Notes: generated from the sequence alone by a model not told the origin. Positions 14,068 through 23,683 are shown, numbered from the stretch's first letter. The stretch is 27,500 nucleotides of DNA from Mesostigma viride (GCA_009746045.1 RPFO01000026.1:2388547-2416046), one strand, 5' to 3'. Program-made: numbers and translations.

Positions 14068-15740
14068 TCGTCTTGGTCTTCAATCAGCACGTGGTAGTAG
14101 TTTTTTTTTTGTCGCCGTGCAATTTTGCTTTCTTCATATGTGATGTGTGCCATGGACATTTCTCCGGCTGGCTTTCTGCATAGATCTGACACGTATTGGA
14201 TTCACTGGCAACATATCTTGTATATTACCATATACAATTGACAATGTGTGTTGTTCTTGTCTTTATCCTGCTGTTGCGGCTGTTATATGCTGTTGCGGTT
14301 GTACCACTGTCCTGAACTCATTCCCTTCGTGCCATTCACGCTACCGTGTTTGCTACTGCCACTTATGCTCCGTGGTTGCCCATTGCGATTCCAGGGATCA
14401 TGGATGGGGCCAGTGCTGAGGAGGGGGGTTGCACGTGGAATACGTCTCTGGTGCTGCAAGCATTATTAGCTGCATCTTCACGTGTCGCTGTTTTTTATTC
14501 TTGCACATCATGGCTGGTGGGGCCTGCGGGGGGCTGGGCTCCGACATATTTTGTGGCATATATGCCAAACCATTATTATGTTTCACCGTTACTTCCCTCC
14601 CACCTGCCTCGGCCTTGTGTGCCAGGCAGGGGACGAACCGGTTTTACTGACATGCGTGACTGAAGCGGTGTCGGGACGTAGTATTCCACAGGGAGTGGCA
14701 ATGTCTCTTCGAAGCCACTGGGTTAGATCAGATGCCCGGGCCAGGGTTGCATTTCCAGGCCTGTATGGCTGGCTCCCCTGCATGGCTAGCACTTGGATCT
14801 CCCAAATTTGATCAGTCAACTGATTTGATGCTTTGACAACTACAATGAAGTTATAATGGCTGGGTCACCAATGATGTTATGACTCGTTGTCATCACTGCA
14901 AGCAATGTGCTATAGTTGCTGCAACCCTCGCGCACTTGCAATGGCCATTGAACATGCGTTAAACCACTATGCGCCAATTTGCTCTTGCCGCGTGCCGTAA
15001 CTGCCCGAGTGCCACGGTCTTACATCATCCTTGCTACCGGTGCTATTGCGGACACACTCGTGATTCATGCACTGAACCGTTGTTTGCTTCTGGCACTATT
15101 GCGTTTTTATAAACCGCGTAGCTAGCTAGCTGCTGCCGTCGCCATTAGGCGGGGCGATGATGCTCGTTGCCGCTCCTTGATTCAATTGGTGCCCACTGCG
15201 GTTGCTCCCAAGTAGCATCCATCTTTGGTTCAGTTTGTTGTGATCAGTCGAGACGCATGGGAGCTTGATCCAACACATGCATTGTTGGTATATAACATAC
15301 TCCGCAAAGCCGCGAAGCCGCGACCCTGTGCGTTATAGCTAGCAGACCTGGCGGCACCTGTGATCCTAATACATGGCATATAATCCCGCGTGCAAACTTT
15401 GCCGGACTCAGCATGGTCTCTCCACTGAATTGATATTGATACATGCATGAAAGATGTTTATTTCAGCCAGACAATGAATTATGAATGCATTATATGTATT
15501 ATAATCATAGGATCTCAGCATCTTCAATCATGATGCCATGTCGGAGACAGTGTGTATAGCAAATATGCATTACAGCATGGAATACTTTCCTTGAAACACA
15601 AGCGCTGATTAAAATTTCTTGACAAAACTTGTTAAAACATATTCTGAAATGCTCCTGGCATAAAAAAACCATGTTTGCCAACTTTTCATTTAGGACACTT
15701 CTGATGCCTTCCGCAATTTGTCCTAATCCAGCGCAACCAC
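14068..15740. other. Gene-free stretch downstream of the transposase-like gene
   Basis: It begins with a T11 run (14101-14111) and then mixed-composition DNA with no convincing ORF, repeat array or RNA gene. The 3' UTR of the plus-strand gene must lie here. If the gene belongs to a large transposon, its right end should be here or further right, but no inverted match to the DNA left of 6288 was seen by eye. Confidence 0.5.
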
Positions 15741-15941
15741 TCATGCTTGAGTAAGCCGTTCCTGGTACGGGTACAGGTCCTCCCCGCGGCGGCGGGCCTG
15801 CGCTAGCGCCATGCAGCCTTTCGGCAACCACCCGGGCGTCGCGCAGGTAGAGCGGGGCTGGTCGGGCGCGGGGTTGCTCGGGGAGTTAGAGCCAAGCTCC
15901 ACCGATCGCATGAACAGTTCGTAGGCCGGGTGGCGTGAGAT
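15741..15941 (-). pseudogene. Possible C-terminal coding fragment of unknown gene
   Basis: A 66-codon frame on the minus strand reads through HPAYELFMRSVELGSNSPSN and RRRGEDLYPYQERLTQA to a TGA at 15741-15743. Codon use is GC-rich like the probable host exons at the right of the window. It starts after GGTGTAG, which could be a splice acceptor. No family is recognised and no upstream exon was found, so it may be a captured or relict fragment. The stop codon abuts the 26-bp segment shared with 5560-5585. Confidence 0.2.
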
Positions 15942-16380
15942 CTACACCGCGATCTGCGTCCAGGTAAATATTCACTCACGGACACGCTGGCCGCCAGGCT
16001 GGACCGGGCACGTTTTACAGGATCGATGCTTCGACAGATCCTGAATGTAATTTTTCCACCCATAGGTTGACCATTAGAGTGTTTGTATCAGGGTATGCCT
16101 CGCATTTCGGACGAGATTATAGGCAGCGTAGATATAGCATTCGTAGGACATCTTGCTCGCACCAGTCAGTATACAAAGACAGCGCCCTTGGTCTGGCCGG
16201 CCGGGGCCGCTCCCAGCGGCTTGGCTAACCAGGGCGGCATATCCTGATGACCTAGCTGGCCTGGCCCAACTTTGGACATTCCTCAGTAGCTAGAAAGCTG
16301 GATAAACCTGCCATGAAGAACTACACACGTAGCAGCCCATGACGCTAACAAGAGATACCGCATTATTATGTAGTACTATT

Positions 16381-16446
16381 CAAATGAGAATGATCAATTA
16401 CGGAGGTGAGATCATGCCACTCGAGTGGCATGCAACATAAGGAAAC
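16381..16446 (+). repeat. Left inverted repeat flanking LINE copy 2 (partner 18757-18811)
   Basis: CAAATGA..GAATGATCAATTACGGAGGTGAGAT..GCATGCAACATAAGGAAA is matched in reverse complement at 18757-18811, with one 15-20-bp indel. The arms bracket the plus-strand ORF1-only LINE, so the LINE probably landed in an older inverted-repeat element, as copy 1 did. Confidence 0.55.
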
Positions 16447-16500
16447 CCCGATATATTGAGTGAGACAACTATTCCTGGACGCCGATCAGGCGATCCAGCC

Positions 16501-18466
16501 ACAAGCCACGAGCCACGAGCCACGAGGTAGCCATGGCTGTCTGACGGCTGTCAGACGGCGGAGCTCATAACTTTCACGTTTGAGCACCGAATTTCGCCGT
16601 GAATATCACTATCGCTTCGACTTTCTAAGACGCACATGCTGATATAATTTCAGTTCCGAATCTGAAACGCAATATGTGACGAGCAAACGTCCTTTGACGC
16701 AACGCAGTTTGGCGGATGCGCTCGGCCATGAAAATTCTGCAGCCCAGGCTGCAGCTTCGCCATCAGGTCCGGCAGGCAGCGGTGACACTAGTCGTGCCGC
16801 ACTGGTGGTCGCCCAGCAACCTCCCGGGCTTAATGCCTCGCCATCGGCATCGCCTGACCCGAAACGCACCCGCCCAGCCGACAAAACAGGATGGTCCCGC
16901 CCCTCAGAACCGCGCTTTCGGCCCCAACCTTTCCAGGTCGATGATCACGACTGGACCAACATGTCTCCGACCGATGCTCTGGACCGCATCTTCTACAGGG
17001 ACTACGCCTCGCTTTACGACCTGTGCATCCATCTCTACGACCAAGGTCGCCTCCGTGCAGCAACGGCAGCCGCTGGCAAGCCCACGGTGCCCTGCTTGGC
17101 TGCCCCCGCCCCCAGCTCCAGCACGCCATCAGTCAACTCCCTTCTCCAGCGCTCTGACGGCGAGATCTGGGCTCCATCCATCTCCGCCTCCACCCTCCGT
17201 TCCACCCTCACGGAAGCCTTTCAGCAGCACGTGACCCCCCTTGCTGCTGACGTCGCAGCAATGGGTGGCCCGCTGGCTGCTGAACTTCCTCACCTCACCG
17301 CCACCTCCACTGCCATTTCCGCCTCCACTGCCGACATCAAAGCCCAGCTCCTCGACCTCGACCAACGCCTTCAAGCCACCGCCAACGCCCTTGATTGAGA
17401 GCTTGCATGACACCGCCGGCCTCACCGCCCAGGCGGTGAAGGACATCGCCGCCCAGCCGGCGCCTGCTGGCCCGGCCGGCGATGCTCCCTCCATGCACCT
17501 GGGCGGACTTGCTTAAGCAGCACACCACCTCCACCACCTCCACCATCTCGGCACAACTCAAGCAACAAGCCCTCGACCTTCGCGAGGAAGCCGACATCGC
17601 CCGGCGCAGCCACAATGTCATCGTCAAGCACTTCGACCATGCAGCCGGCAGGTGAGACCTCCACGAGCCTTCTTGAGGCGTGACATTTTTGCCCCCATGC
17701 TACTCACTGCATGGTGAGCTGGACATGTCGGCTGTCCGCCTCCCCCGCGCGCGGGGGAAGGCTGGCCCGGCACCCGTGCTCCTCACCTTTAAGTACATGG
17801 CGGACAAGCTGGCGTTCCTTAAATGCCGCAAGAAGCTCTCGGAGACTCGCTTCACGCTGCATGGACGACGACTTGACCCTGGCCCAGCAACAGCGGCGAC
17901 GCGAGCTATGGCCGACCTACCTCCAGCTCCGGCAGAGCGCACGGGGGAAGCCGGTATACTGGAGGGGGGCGGTCATCCACGTTGACCACAAGCCCTGGCA
18001 GCCCCCTCCTGCCACCTCAGACTAGGGAATATACCAGTAGTGTAGATTAGGAAGGCTTAGCCTAGCATGTGGCCCACGCGCATGGGCGCCCATAATGGCC
18101 CCCATGGATGATGCCTTCAACATTTAGCCACGCTATGTCTATAATGGGACCCCCATGGATGTTGCATTAAGAATTTAGCCATGCTATGCCTATGCAGAGA
18201 GATGCTCTCTGTAGAGAAGCCATGTCCTAGCTCTTGTATCGCCATGATGATCTTCCCCCACATGGCATGCTCCCCCTTAGCTGGGCATAGCGTGATAGAC
18301 CGTGAGGGTGCGGGCGCCCTGGTGCACCTTGAGCAAGGGTAGCTTACATTCCCACCCTTGCAGGAAGTAGCCTAGGAATGTATTAAAAGCCATATGCCCC
18401 TTCTCAGGGATATGTGCTACATTGACTCCCAACGGAGTGATGTTACTAATTAATTAATTAATCAAT
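16501..18466 (+). mobile_element. ORF1-only LINE, copy 2, near full length
   Basis: Homologous to 920-2240 but in the opposite orientation and longer at the 5' end. Candidate target-site duplications are GGCGATCCAGCC (16489-16500) and GGTGATCCATCC (18467-18478), 10 of 12 identical. The body holds a leader of about 175 bp with three AGCCACGA repeats (16502-16526), ORF1 (16676-18025), a 3' UTR with a tandem duplication (about 18092-18140 and 18141-18191), and a TAATTAATTAATTAAT tail. The 3' UTR and tail match copy 1 closely, for example in the GGGCATAGCGTGATAGACC and CATTCCCACCCTTGCAGGAA segments. Confidence 0.7.
16676..18025 (+). pseudogene. LINE ORF1, copy 2, with stop codons and frameshifts
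   Basis: The N-terminal frame (16676-17398) reads TSKRPLTQRSLADALGHENS, a Pro/Ser-rich region with DPKRTRP, a conserved-looking block with DRIFYRDYASLYDLCIHLYD, and FQQHVTPLAADVAAMGG shared with copy 1. It ends at a TGA after ATANALD. Homology to copy 1 then continues in other frames: HDTAGLTAQAVKDIAAQ, a damaged RRM region, LPRARGKAGPAPVLLTFK and DDDLTLAQQQRRRELWPTYL to the stop at 18025. No in-frame ATG lies between the upstream stop (16640) and 16676; TATAATTTCAG before the frame resembles a splice acceptor. The gene product would be the LINE RNA-binding protein, but this copy is dead. Confidence 0.7.
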
Positions 18467-18756
18467 GGTGATCCATCCCCGGGGAAGGACGTACTAAGGT
18501 AGTTGTGTGAGAGGAAAGACGCGAAGACCGCGCGGCCATCTGTATATAATTAATTTAATGTATATAAAGTGGGCCGACTTTGTCGCGACCATGCATGTGA
18601 GTCTCCGATCCCTCCCAGGCCTGGTGGGCCGGCGGCGATGTTGCTGCGTGTCGTAGTTTTGTGATGTAGTTAGTTGTACCTTGTGCAGCTGGCATGATCC
18701 TTGCATGCCCGTGTCAGTTTCCTATTGTTTTCTTTAGGGTTCTTCTTCTTTTCAAG

Positions 18757-18811
18757 TTTTTCCTTATATTGCATGGCAATCTCACCTCCGTAATTTATCA
18801 TTCAATTCATT
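18757..18811 (-). repeat. Right inverted repeat flanking LINE copy 2
   Basis: Reverse-complement partner of 16381-16446. It runs directly into the 18805-18888 direct repeat, so the two elements touch or overlap by a few bases. Confidence 0.5.
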
Positions 18812-19284
18812 TGTAGATCGCGTTTTTCCGCGGACCGGCACTGAACGCAAATGGTTTTCACCTTTGCGGCGTGCCAAATCAGAATATACGCTTGGCTGAT
18901 CTCAATAGTACCGGCTACGCCCCCTTCTCAAGAAGGTTCCAGCCGTGTTCAGCCCGTCTCACGGTTCGAGACTGAACAAGTCTCGAGTGCAGACACGTGT
19001 GTAGTACTCCTACACACAGATCTCGAATGATTTATCTAGTACCAAATCCGAAAGGCTTGCATCACTCCCCGGAAAGGAGAACTTTTGCGGATGACTGTAG
19101 GTGTCAGTTGGCGATGCCCTAGGATCCGGAGACGTCCGTCCTATAGTCAGCAAAATTGGTGCGAGAGGTCCCCAGTTCGATTCCGGCCTGGATTCATTTG
19201 TAGATCGCGTTTTTCCACGTTCTCCGCGGACCGGCACTGAACGCAAATGGTTTTTACCTTTGCGGCGTGCCAAATCAGAATATA
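18805..19284. mobile_element. Short element with 85-93-bp direct terminal repeats and a tRNA T-arm-like sequence
   Basis: 18805-18888 and 19192-19284 are direct repeats (ATTCATTTGTAGATCGCG ... GTGCCAAATCAGAATATA) differing mainly by a short insertion in the second copy. The roughly 300 bp between them end, just before the second copy, in GGTCCCCAGTTCGATTCC, which resembles a pol III B box or tRNA T arm. Read on the minus strand, that sequence follows the first terminal repeat where a primer-binding site of a miniature LTR element (TRIM) would lie. A tRNA-derived SINE fragment is the alternative. No coding capacity. Confidence 0.4.
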
Positions 19285-19307
19285 AAGTGGTGACATCTGT
19301 AATAATG

Positions 19308-20282
19308 CTACTTGTGAAGATTTGCGCCCGCACACAGCTGGGCAGGTCCCACCAGCCGGTGTGGGATCCTCAGCCTTAGACTCTCCAGCGAACCACCTGT
19401 GCTGGCAGTCATGCCATCAGCGTCTACTGCCTTGCTTCCCATGCTCTCCTGGCTACAGGACAAGCCACGGGCCTGAGAAGCCATTCCGCCATGCGGCAAA
19501 GTTGCATCGCCGAAACCATCCATGTCAAAGCTTATGCTGCCTGTCTGTGTTGAGGAATCGACCTCATCAGCTATGTCTGCATCCATGCAACTACTACTGC
19601 CGCCGCCCTCCCTAGTGCCATTAACAACGAAACTTTCAGCTGGAGCTGGCATGCTCTTTGCATCTGCAGACCGAACTCCAGAGGGGCAGGAAGGAGCAGC
19701 TAAGCGGCTATCCCCCCTTAAGTCCTGTCGCGCCGCCGAGTATGAACCTGACCCGGCCTTCTGCACAGGAGCTGCCGACGTGACCGATTCAGGAGAAGGC
19801 ACAAACGCGCGGATGCTAGCGGCCGGGGTCATGCCAAACGAGAATGACTGCGAGCCTGGGCTGGCTAGTGCTGGTGACGGCACCGGAAGCGTGGTGCGCG
19901 GCGCCGGGATGGTCGGATGGCTGACTACGGAGGATGCCTCGGGGACTTGTAGTGACGGCAGTGAGCTGGACCGCCGGTTGAGCGATAGACTCTTGTCTTC
20001 TACCGAGTCTCCAGCAAGGGGTGTGGCCATGCAGCGTGAGGACCGGCCCAGTGATACACTCATGCTAGCTGATGGCCCGCCCAGTGATTTGCTTGCGCTG
20101 GATGGTAGCCCGCCAAAGGGCACGGGCATGCTGGGTGATTGCCCGCCGAGCGATGCGCTCATGCCGGGTGATGGCCCGCCCTGCAGTGATATGCTTGCAC
20201 TAAATGATGGTGCACTCAGGGGTGTGCCGGTGATGGGTGACGGGCCGCCGAGTCGGGTGGTTGCGCTGGGCGATGGCCACAT
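19308..20282 (-). CDS. Ser/Pro/Gly-rich low-complexity protein or exon
   Basis: 324 codons from ATG (20282) to TAG (19308). The N-terminal 100 residues contain irregular repeats of the form SLGGPSPSMSVSLGG; the middle is Ser/Pro/Ala-rich; residues about 225-260 are acidic (CMDADIADEVDSSTQTGSIS). It is probably disordered and no domain is recognised. The frame is open upstream to about 20440 (including FAWNICHRFHACDNIYWLF), and GAACACAG before AAACTAGCG (about 20316) could be a splice acceptor, so this may be an exon. The plus-strand frame over the same DNA (to 20343) is also long because of the repeats; the minus strand is preferred because it is the strand of the neighbouring spliced gene. 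It could be a separate downstream gene or a distal exon. Confidence 0.45.
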   Translation of the reverse strand: MWPSPSATTRLGGPSPITGTPLSAPSFSASISLQGGPSPGMSASLGGQSPSMPVPFGGLPSSASKSLGGPSASMSVSLGRSSRCMATPLAGDSVEDKSLSLNRRSSSLPSLQVPEASSVVSHPTIPAPRTTLPVPSPALASPGSQSFSFGMTPAASIRAFVPSPESVTSAAPVQKAGSGSYSAARQDLRGDSRLAAPSCPSGVRSADAKSMPAPAESFVVNGTREGGGSSSCMDADIADEVDSSTQTGSISFDMDGFGDATLPHGGMASQARGLSCSQESMGSKAVDADGMTASTGGSLESLRLRIPHRLVGPAQLCAGANLHK

Positions 20283-20782
20283 GACGCGCGCAGGGGATGC
20301 TGGGACGGCCGCTAGTTTCTGTGTTCGGGTGAACAGCCAGTAGATGTTGTCACAGGCATGGAAACGATGGCAGATGTTCCATGCAAAACCAGCACAAACA
20401 GTGGCAATGTAAGTGCTTGCTTGTGAGCGTTTGGTTTTGGTGTTTCACCTACATTCATCTGTCTCGATGATGGCTGAAATACCAGAGGCTACCATGACAG
20501 TATGCTTCCTGCCAGCATTGGCCCCATCCAACACTGCTTATAATGACTGCGTACCAGATCTGCTGGCATCTGCTATTCATCCCATAGCCACATAGCCTAC
20601 TGAGCAATCAGAGAAAGTTAAATTTGCGACAGGTGCTCCATGGCCGCTATTCCATGTGGGATCAATCTATGGTGCCAAGCTGTCCTAGGACTATGCTGCG
20701 AACAGCCCTTCCAATACAAGGGGGTGCGCTCATGAAGCCTAGCCAGGGGGAACAGCACAATATGGTAGCCCCACAGCATTCC

Positions 20783-20868
20783 TCAGAAGGCTTCCCCATA
20801 ACAGCCGCCGCACAGATACTGCGAGCAGCCACAGCAAGAAGATGCTTCAAACGATCGATCACGTTCAT
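20783..20868 (-). CDS. Candidate last exon of the coiled-coil/Cys-rich gene
   Basis: The acceptor GCTCTCTTCAG precedes 20868. Entered in phase 1, as required by the 23490-23683 exon, it reads DERDRSFEASSCCGCSQYLC then GGCYGEAF and a TGA at 20783-20785. The CC..C......C..C cluster would complete the Cys/His pattern begun in the preceding exon (C..C ... CRFHP), resembling zinc-binding tails of the C2-HP-CC type, CHORD being the nearest general comparison. The link spans a 2.6-kb intron full of repeats and rests on phase and cysteine pattern only. If the link is wrong, this is a chance frame. Confidence 0.35.
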
Positions 20869-21227
20869 CTGAAGAGAGCATTGACCTAAATCTTTCCAGC
20901 CACCAGACAAACAACGTCACCTTTACCCACAGCAACCCACGCCGCCTCGCATTGACAAGTTACAACGCTCTTGCAACCACTACGTATGGCAGGGAGACAC
21001 ATGGCATTACCTACAAGAACAAAACGCGTGGTCTTACAGCGACAAACTGTGGCAACGGCGCTACCCACATTCTTTGTCGGGGAGGGCCGGAAGTGATGCT
21101 CCGGCAGCTCCACGCACCCCAGGGTGCCCTGTTGGTGCCGGTCCACGCGGCAGGCGTGCCACTCGCGGCTGTACAGGAAGGGGCCTGCACGGACCCGACA
21201 CGACACACACGTTGCGCACATGCATAA

Positions 21228-21875
21228 ATAAATGTGGTGGGGTGCTGGCATGCATAAATAAAAGTGGTGGATGCATAGATAAATGTGGTGGGGTGATGGC
21301 ATGCGTAGATGGTGGTCGTGGGGTGCTGGCATGCATAAACAAATGTGGTGGGGTGCTGGCATGCATAAATAAATGTGGTGGATGCATAGATAAATGTGGT
21401 GGGGTGATGGCATGCGTAGATGGTGGTGGTGGGGTGCTGGCATGTATAAATACATGTGGTGGGGTGCTGGCATGCAGAGATAAATGTGGTGGGGTGATGG
21501 CATGCATAAATAAATGTGTTGGGGTGCTGGCATGCATAAATGAATGTGGTGGGGTGATGGCATGCATAAATGAATGTGGTGGGGTGCTGGCATGCATAAA
21601 TAAATGTGGTGGGGTGCTGGCATGCATAAACAAATGTGGTGGAGTGCTGGCATGCATAAATAAATGTGGTGGGGTGCTGGCATGCATAAATAAATGTGGT
21701 GGGGTGCTGGCATGCATAAATAAATGTGGTGGGGTGCTGGCATGCATAAATAAATGTGGTGGGGTGCTGGCATGCATAAATAAATGGGGTGGAGTGCTGG
21801 CATGCATAAATAAATGTGATGGGGTGCTGGTATGCATACATAAATGTGGTGGGGTGGTGGCATGCATAAATTTAG
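21228..21875. repeat. 30-bp minisatellite, about 21 copies
   Basis: Unit ATGCATAAATAAATGTGGTG + GGGTGCTGGC repeats head to tail. Two places (about 21260-21320 and 21380-21440) carry the same longer variant with ATGCGTAGATGGTGG, showing block duplication. Because 30 is a multiple of three, long frames are open on both strands (10-residue repeats such as CINKCGGVLA or MHASTPPHLF); these are treated as shadows. The array lies in the proposed 2.6-kb intron. Confidence 0.9.
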
Positions 21876-21910
21876 GTTTGCCGCATTGTTCTTATTTGTT
21901 GTGATAGAAT

Positions 21911-22545
21911 TCACGCATTGACGTAAGGGTCTCGCTGCAGCGAGACCCCTACGAATGTCGAGTTTTTATGTTTGCATGATGGGAGGGGTCTTGCTTCGCT
22001 CACCCTAATAATGATTTGTTTTTGTATTGACATAAGGGTCTCGTTGCAGCGAGACCCCAACGAATGTCGATTTTTCATGCTTTCGTGATGGGAGGGATGT
22101 TACTTTACTTGCACTTTCACAATGGATTTTTTTGGGCATTCACGTAAGGGTCTCGCAGCAGCGATACCCCAACGAATGTCGATTTTTTTCATGTTTTCGT
22201 GATGGGAGGGATGTTACTTTACTTGCACTTTCACAATGGATTTTTTTGGGCATTCACGTAAGGGTCTCGCTGCAGCGATACCCCAACGAATGTCAAATTT
22301 TCATGTTAATTTCGTGATGGGAGGGATGTTGCACCACTAGCACCTTTACCATGACTTTTTTTTTTTGTATACAAGTAATGGTCTAGCTGCAGCGAGACCC
22401 CTACGAATGTTGAGTTTTCATGTTTGCATTATGGAAGTGTTCTTGCTTCAGTAGCACCATCAAATGACTTGTTTGTCACTTTTCGAATTCACGTAAGGGT
22501 CTAGCTGCAGCGAGACCCCTCCCCACTTCGACATTTCGAAAAGTG
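21911..22545. repeat. Tandem repeat (109-118 bp, six copies) built on a 22-nt palindrome
   Basis: GGGTCTCGCTG and its exact complement CAGCGAGACCC abut to form a perfect 22-nt palindrome at 21927-21948. Copies recur at about 22036, 22148, 22262, 22379 and 22497, some with one or two changes. Each is followed by ACGAATGTCGA, a T-rich run, GTGATGGGAGGGATGTT and GGGCATTCACGTAA. Spacing grows from 109 to 118 bp. The last copy sits inside a larger inverted repeat, CACTTTTCGAA (22477-22487) and TTCGAAAAGTG (22535-22545). The array ends about 10 bp before the 730-bp palindrome. Confidence 0.9.
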
Positions 22546-22555
22546 TTTTTCTGCC

Positions 22556-23285
22556 AGATTCTGAATGACATTTGTGAAACTCCTCCGTTTTGTTGAATAC
22601 TGTTCTGCAGATGTCGTCATATTCCGATATTGCCAAGCCCGCCGTTTCACCACAGACGGTGAGGCCCTCCGAGGAGGTTTCGGAGGACTTTCCGTCTTTG
22701 CCATTTGGTCCGGCAAATGTCTTGGTGTCCCCGAAGCCTGTGGGGAGGGAGGGGTCCCGTTCCCCGCCCCCCAAGTCCCCCGCTCCTGCTGGGTCGCGCT
22801 CTCCGGCCCGCAAGTCCCCCTCGCCGCCCCCCAAGTCCCCCGCTCCTGCTGGGTCGCGCTTTCCGGCCCGCAAGTCCCCCTCGCCGCCCCCCAAGTCCCC
22901 CGCTGCTGCTGCTGCTGCTGCCGCGACCCAGCAGCAGCGGGGGACTTGGGGGGCGGCGAGGGGGACTTGCGGGCCGGAAAGCGCGACCCAGCAGGAGCGG
23001 GGGACTTGGGGGGCCGGAGAGCGCAACCCAGCAGGAGCGGGGGACTTAGTGGGCGGCGAGGGGGACTTGGGGGGCGGGGAACGGGACCCCTCCCTCCCCA
23101 CAGGCTTCGGGGACACCAAGACATTCGCCGGACCAAATGGCAAAGACGGAAACTCCTCCGAAACCTCCTCGGAGGGCTTCACCGTCTTTGGTGAAACGGC
23201 AGGCTTGACAATATCCGAATATCACGACATCTGCAGAACATTATTCAACAAAACGGAGGAGTTTCACAAGTGTCATTCAGAATCT
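22556..23285. repeat. Exactly symmetric 730-bp palindrome (two 365-bp arms)
   Basis: AGATTCTGAATGACA at 22556 pairs with TGTCATTCAGAATCT ending at 23285, and the ATG at 22611 pairs with an inverted ATG at 23230. Both give the same axis at 22920.5, so the arms have equal length. Outer parts are nearly identical. The inner parts, made of AAGTCCCCC / GCTCCTGCTGGGTCGCG modules, differ by compensating rearrangements. The centre is a CTG/CAG run. There is almost no spacer. A transcript would fold into one long hairpin. Confidence 0.9.
22611..22915 (+). pseudogene. Captured coding fragment, Ser-Pro/Pro-Lys-rich (cell-wall-like), present in both palindrome arms
   Basis: After TGTTCTGCAG, an acceptor-like site, the frame starts MSSYSDIAKPAVSPQTV, continues with a FPSLPFGPANVLVSPKPVG segment and then modules of SPSPPPKSPAPAGSR. 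SP/PPP modules of this type are typical of hydroxyproline-rich algal wall glycoproteins. The mirrored arm codes for the same protein on the minus strand from 23230 but has TGA in place of the third codon (TCA to TGA). The plus frame runs on through the axis to 23438, where it reads the opposite arm as nonsense. It is best seen as a gene fragment captured and inverted, not a working gene. Confidence 0.5.
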
Positions 23286-23489
23286 TGTCCTGAAACACAC
23301 GCAACCAGGAAAGATTGTTTCCAACGCCTTGTCGGACTTGTGTGGCTCCTGGATGCCAGCACCGGAAGGATCCTCAGTCAGTGGAAAAAAGCGCTAAAAT
23401 CAGCACTAACAAACGCTTACTTTACCATGTGCACGTAGTAACCATCTTTCGAACACCCCTCCCCATGGTACGCTGCATAAATGCCCTAC

Positions 23490-23683
23490 CTGCTGTCGAC
23501 GTGAAGTACGGATGGAAGCGGCAGGGCCCCGCGTTGTCCGACTCCTGCACCCCGCAACGCGTGCACTGCGCCGGTGCTGCCTGCGAGACTGCCAACGTGG
23601 CGTCCAGAGTGCCACCCTCCTGGGGATGTGCTGGCGTCTCCTTGTCGTCGTTTACCTGGGTGGAACTTACTTCGTCCCTCCCC
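23490..23683 (-). CDS. Exon with CxxC...CRFHP zinc-binding-like motif
   Basis: Acceptor TGTGAGCAG before 23683 and donor GACAGCAG|GTAGGG after 23490; 194 bp, entry phase 2, exit phase 1. Translation begins RGRDEVSSTQVNDDKETP, continues through a Glu/Gln-rich stretch, and ends with AAPAQCTRCGVQESDNAG then PCRFHPYFTSTAG. The C-x2-C plus C-x2-HP arrangement is typical of small zinc-binding modules. Entry phase agrees with the 24355-24463 exon (codon AG|G, Arg). The codon composition is GC-rich at third positions, unlike the flanking introns. Confidence 0.55.

Noticed and set aside
19140-19195. A functional tRNA gene
   Set aside because: The T-arm/B-box-like sequence is present, but the stem pairs poorly and the distance to any A-box-like sequence is too short for a full tRNA.
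19522-20343. 273-codon plus-strand ORF opposite the Ser/Pro-rich ORF
   Set aside because: Open because of the same in-frame repeats; the minus strand has the better context, but the choice is not certain.
21011-21904. 276-342-codon ORFs on both strands across the 30-bp minisatellite
   Set aside because: Unit length is a multiple of three, so every frame without a stop in one unit stays open. No non-repetitive protein context was seen.
21911-22545. CRISPR-like array
   Set aside because: The palindromes recur with intervals that are themselves homologous (not unique spacers), and the context is eukaryotic.
23286-23440. Continuation of the palindrome ORF to 23438 as a real protein
   Set aside because: Past the axis the frame reads the antisense of its own first half, which is not how a conserved protein would be built.
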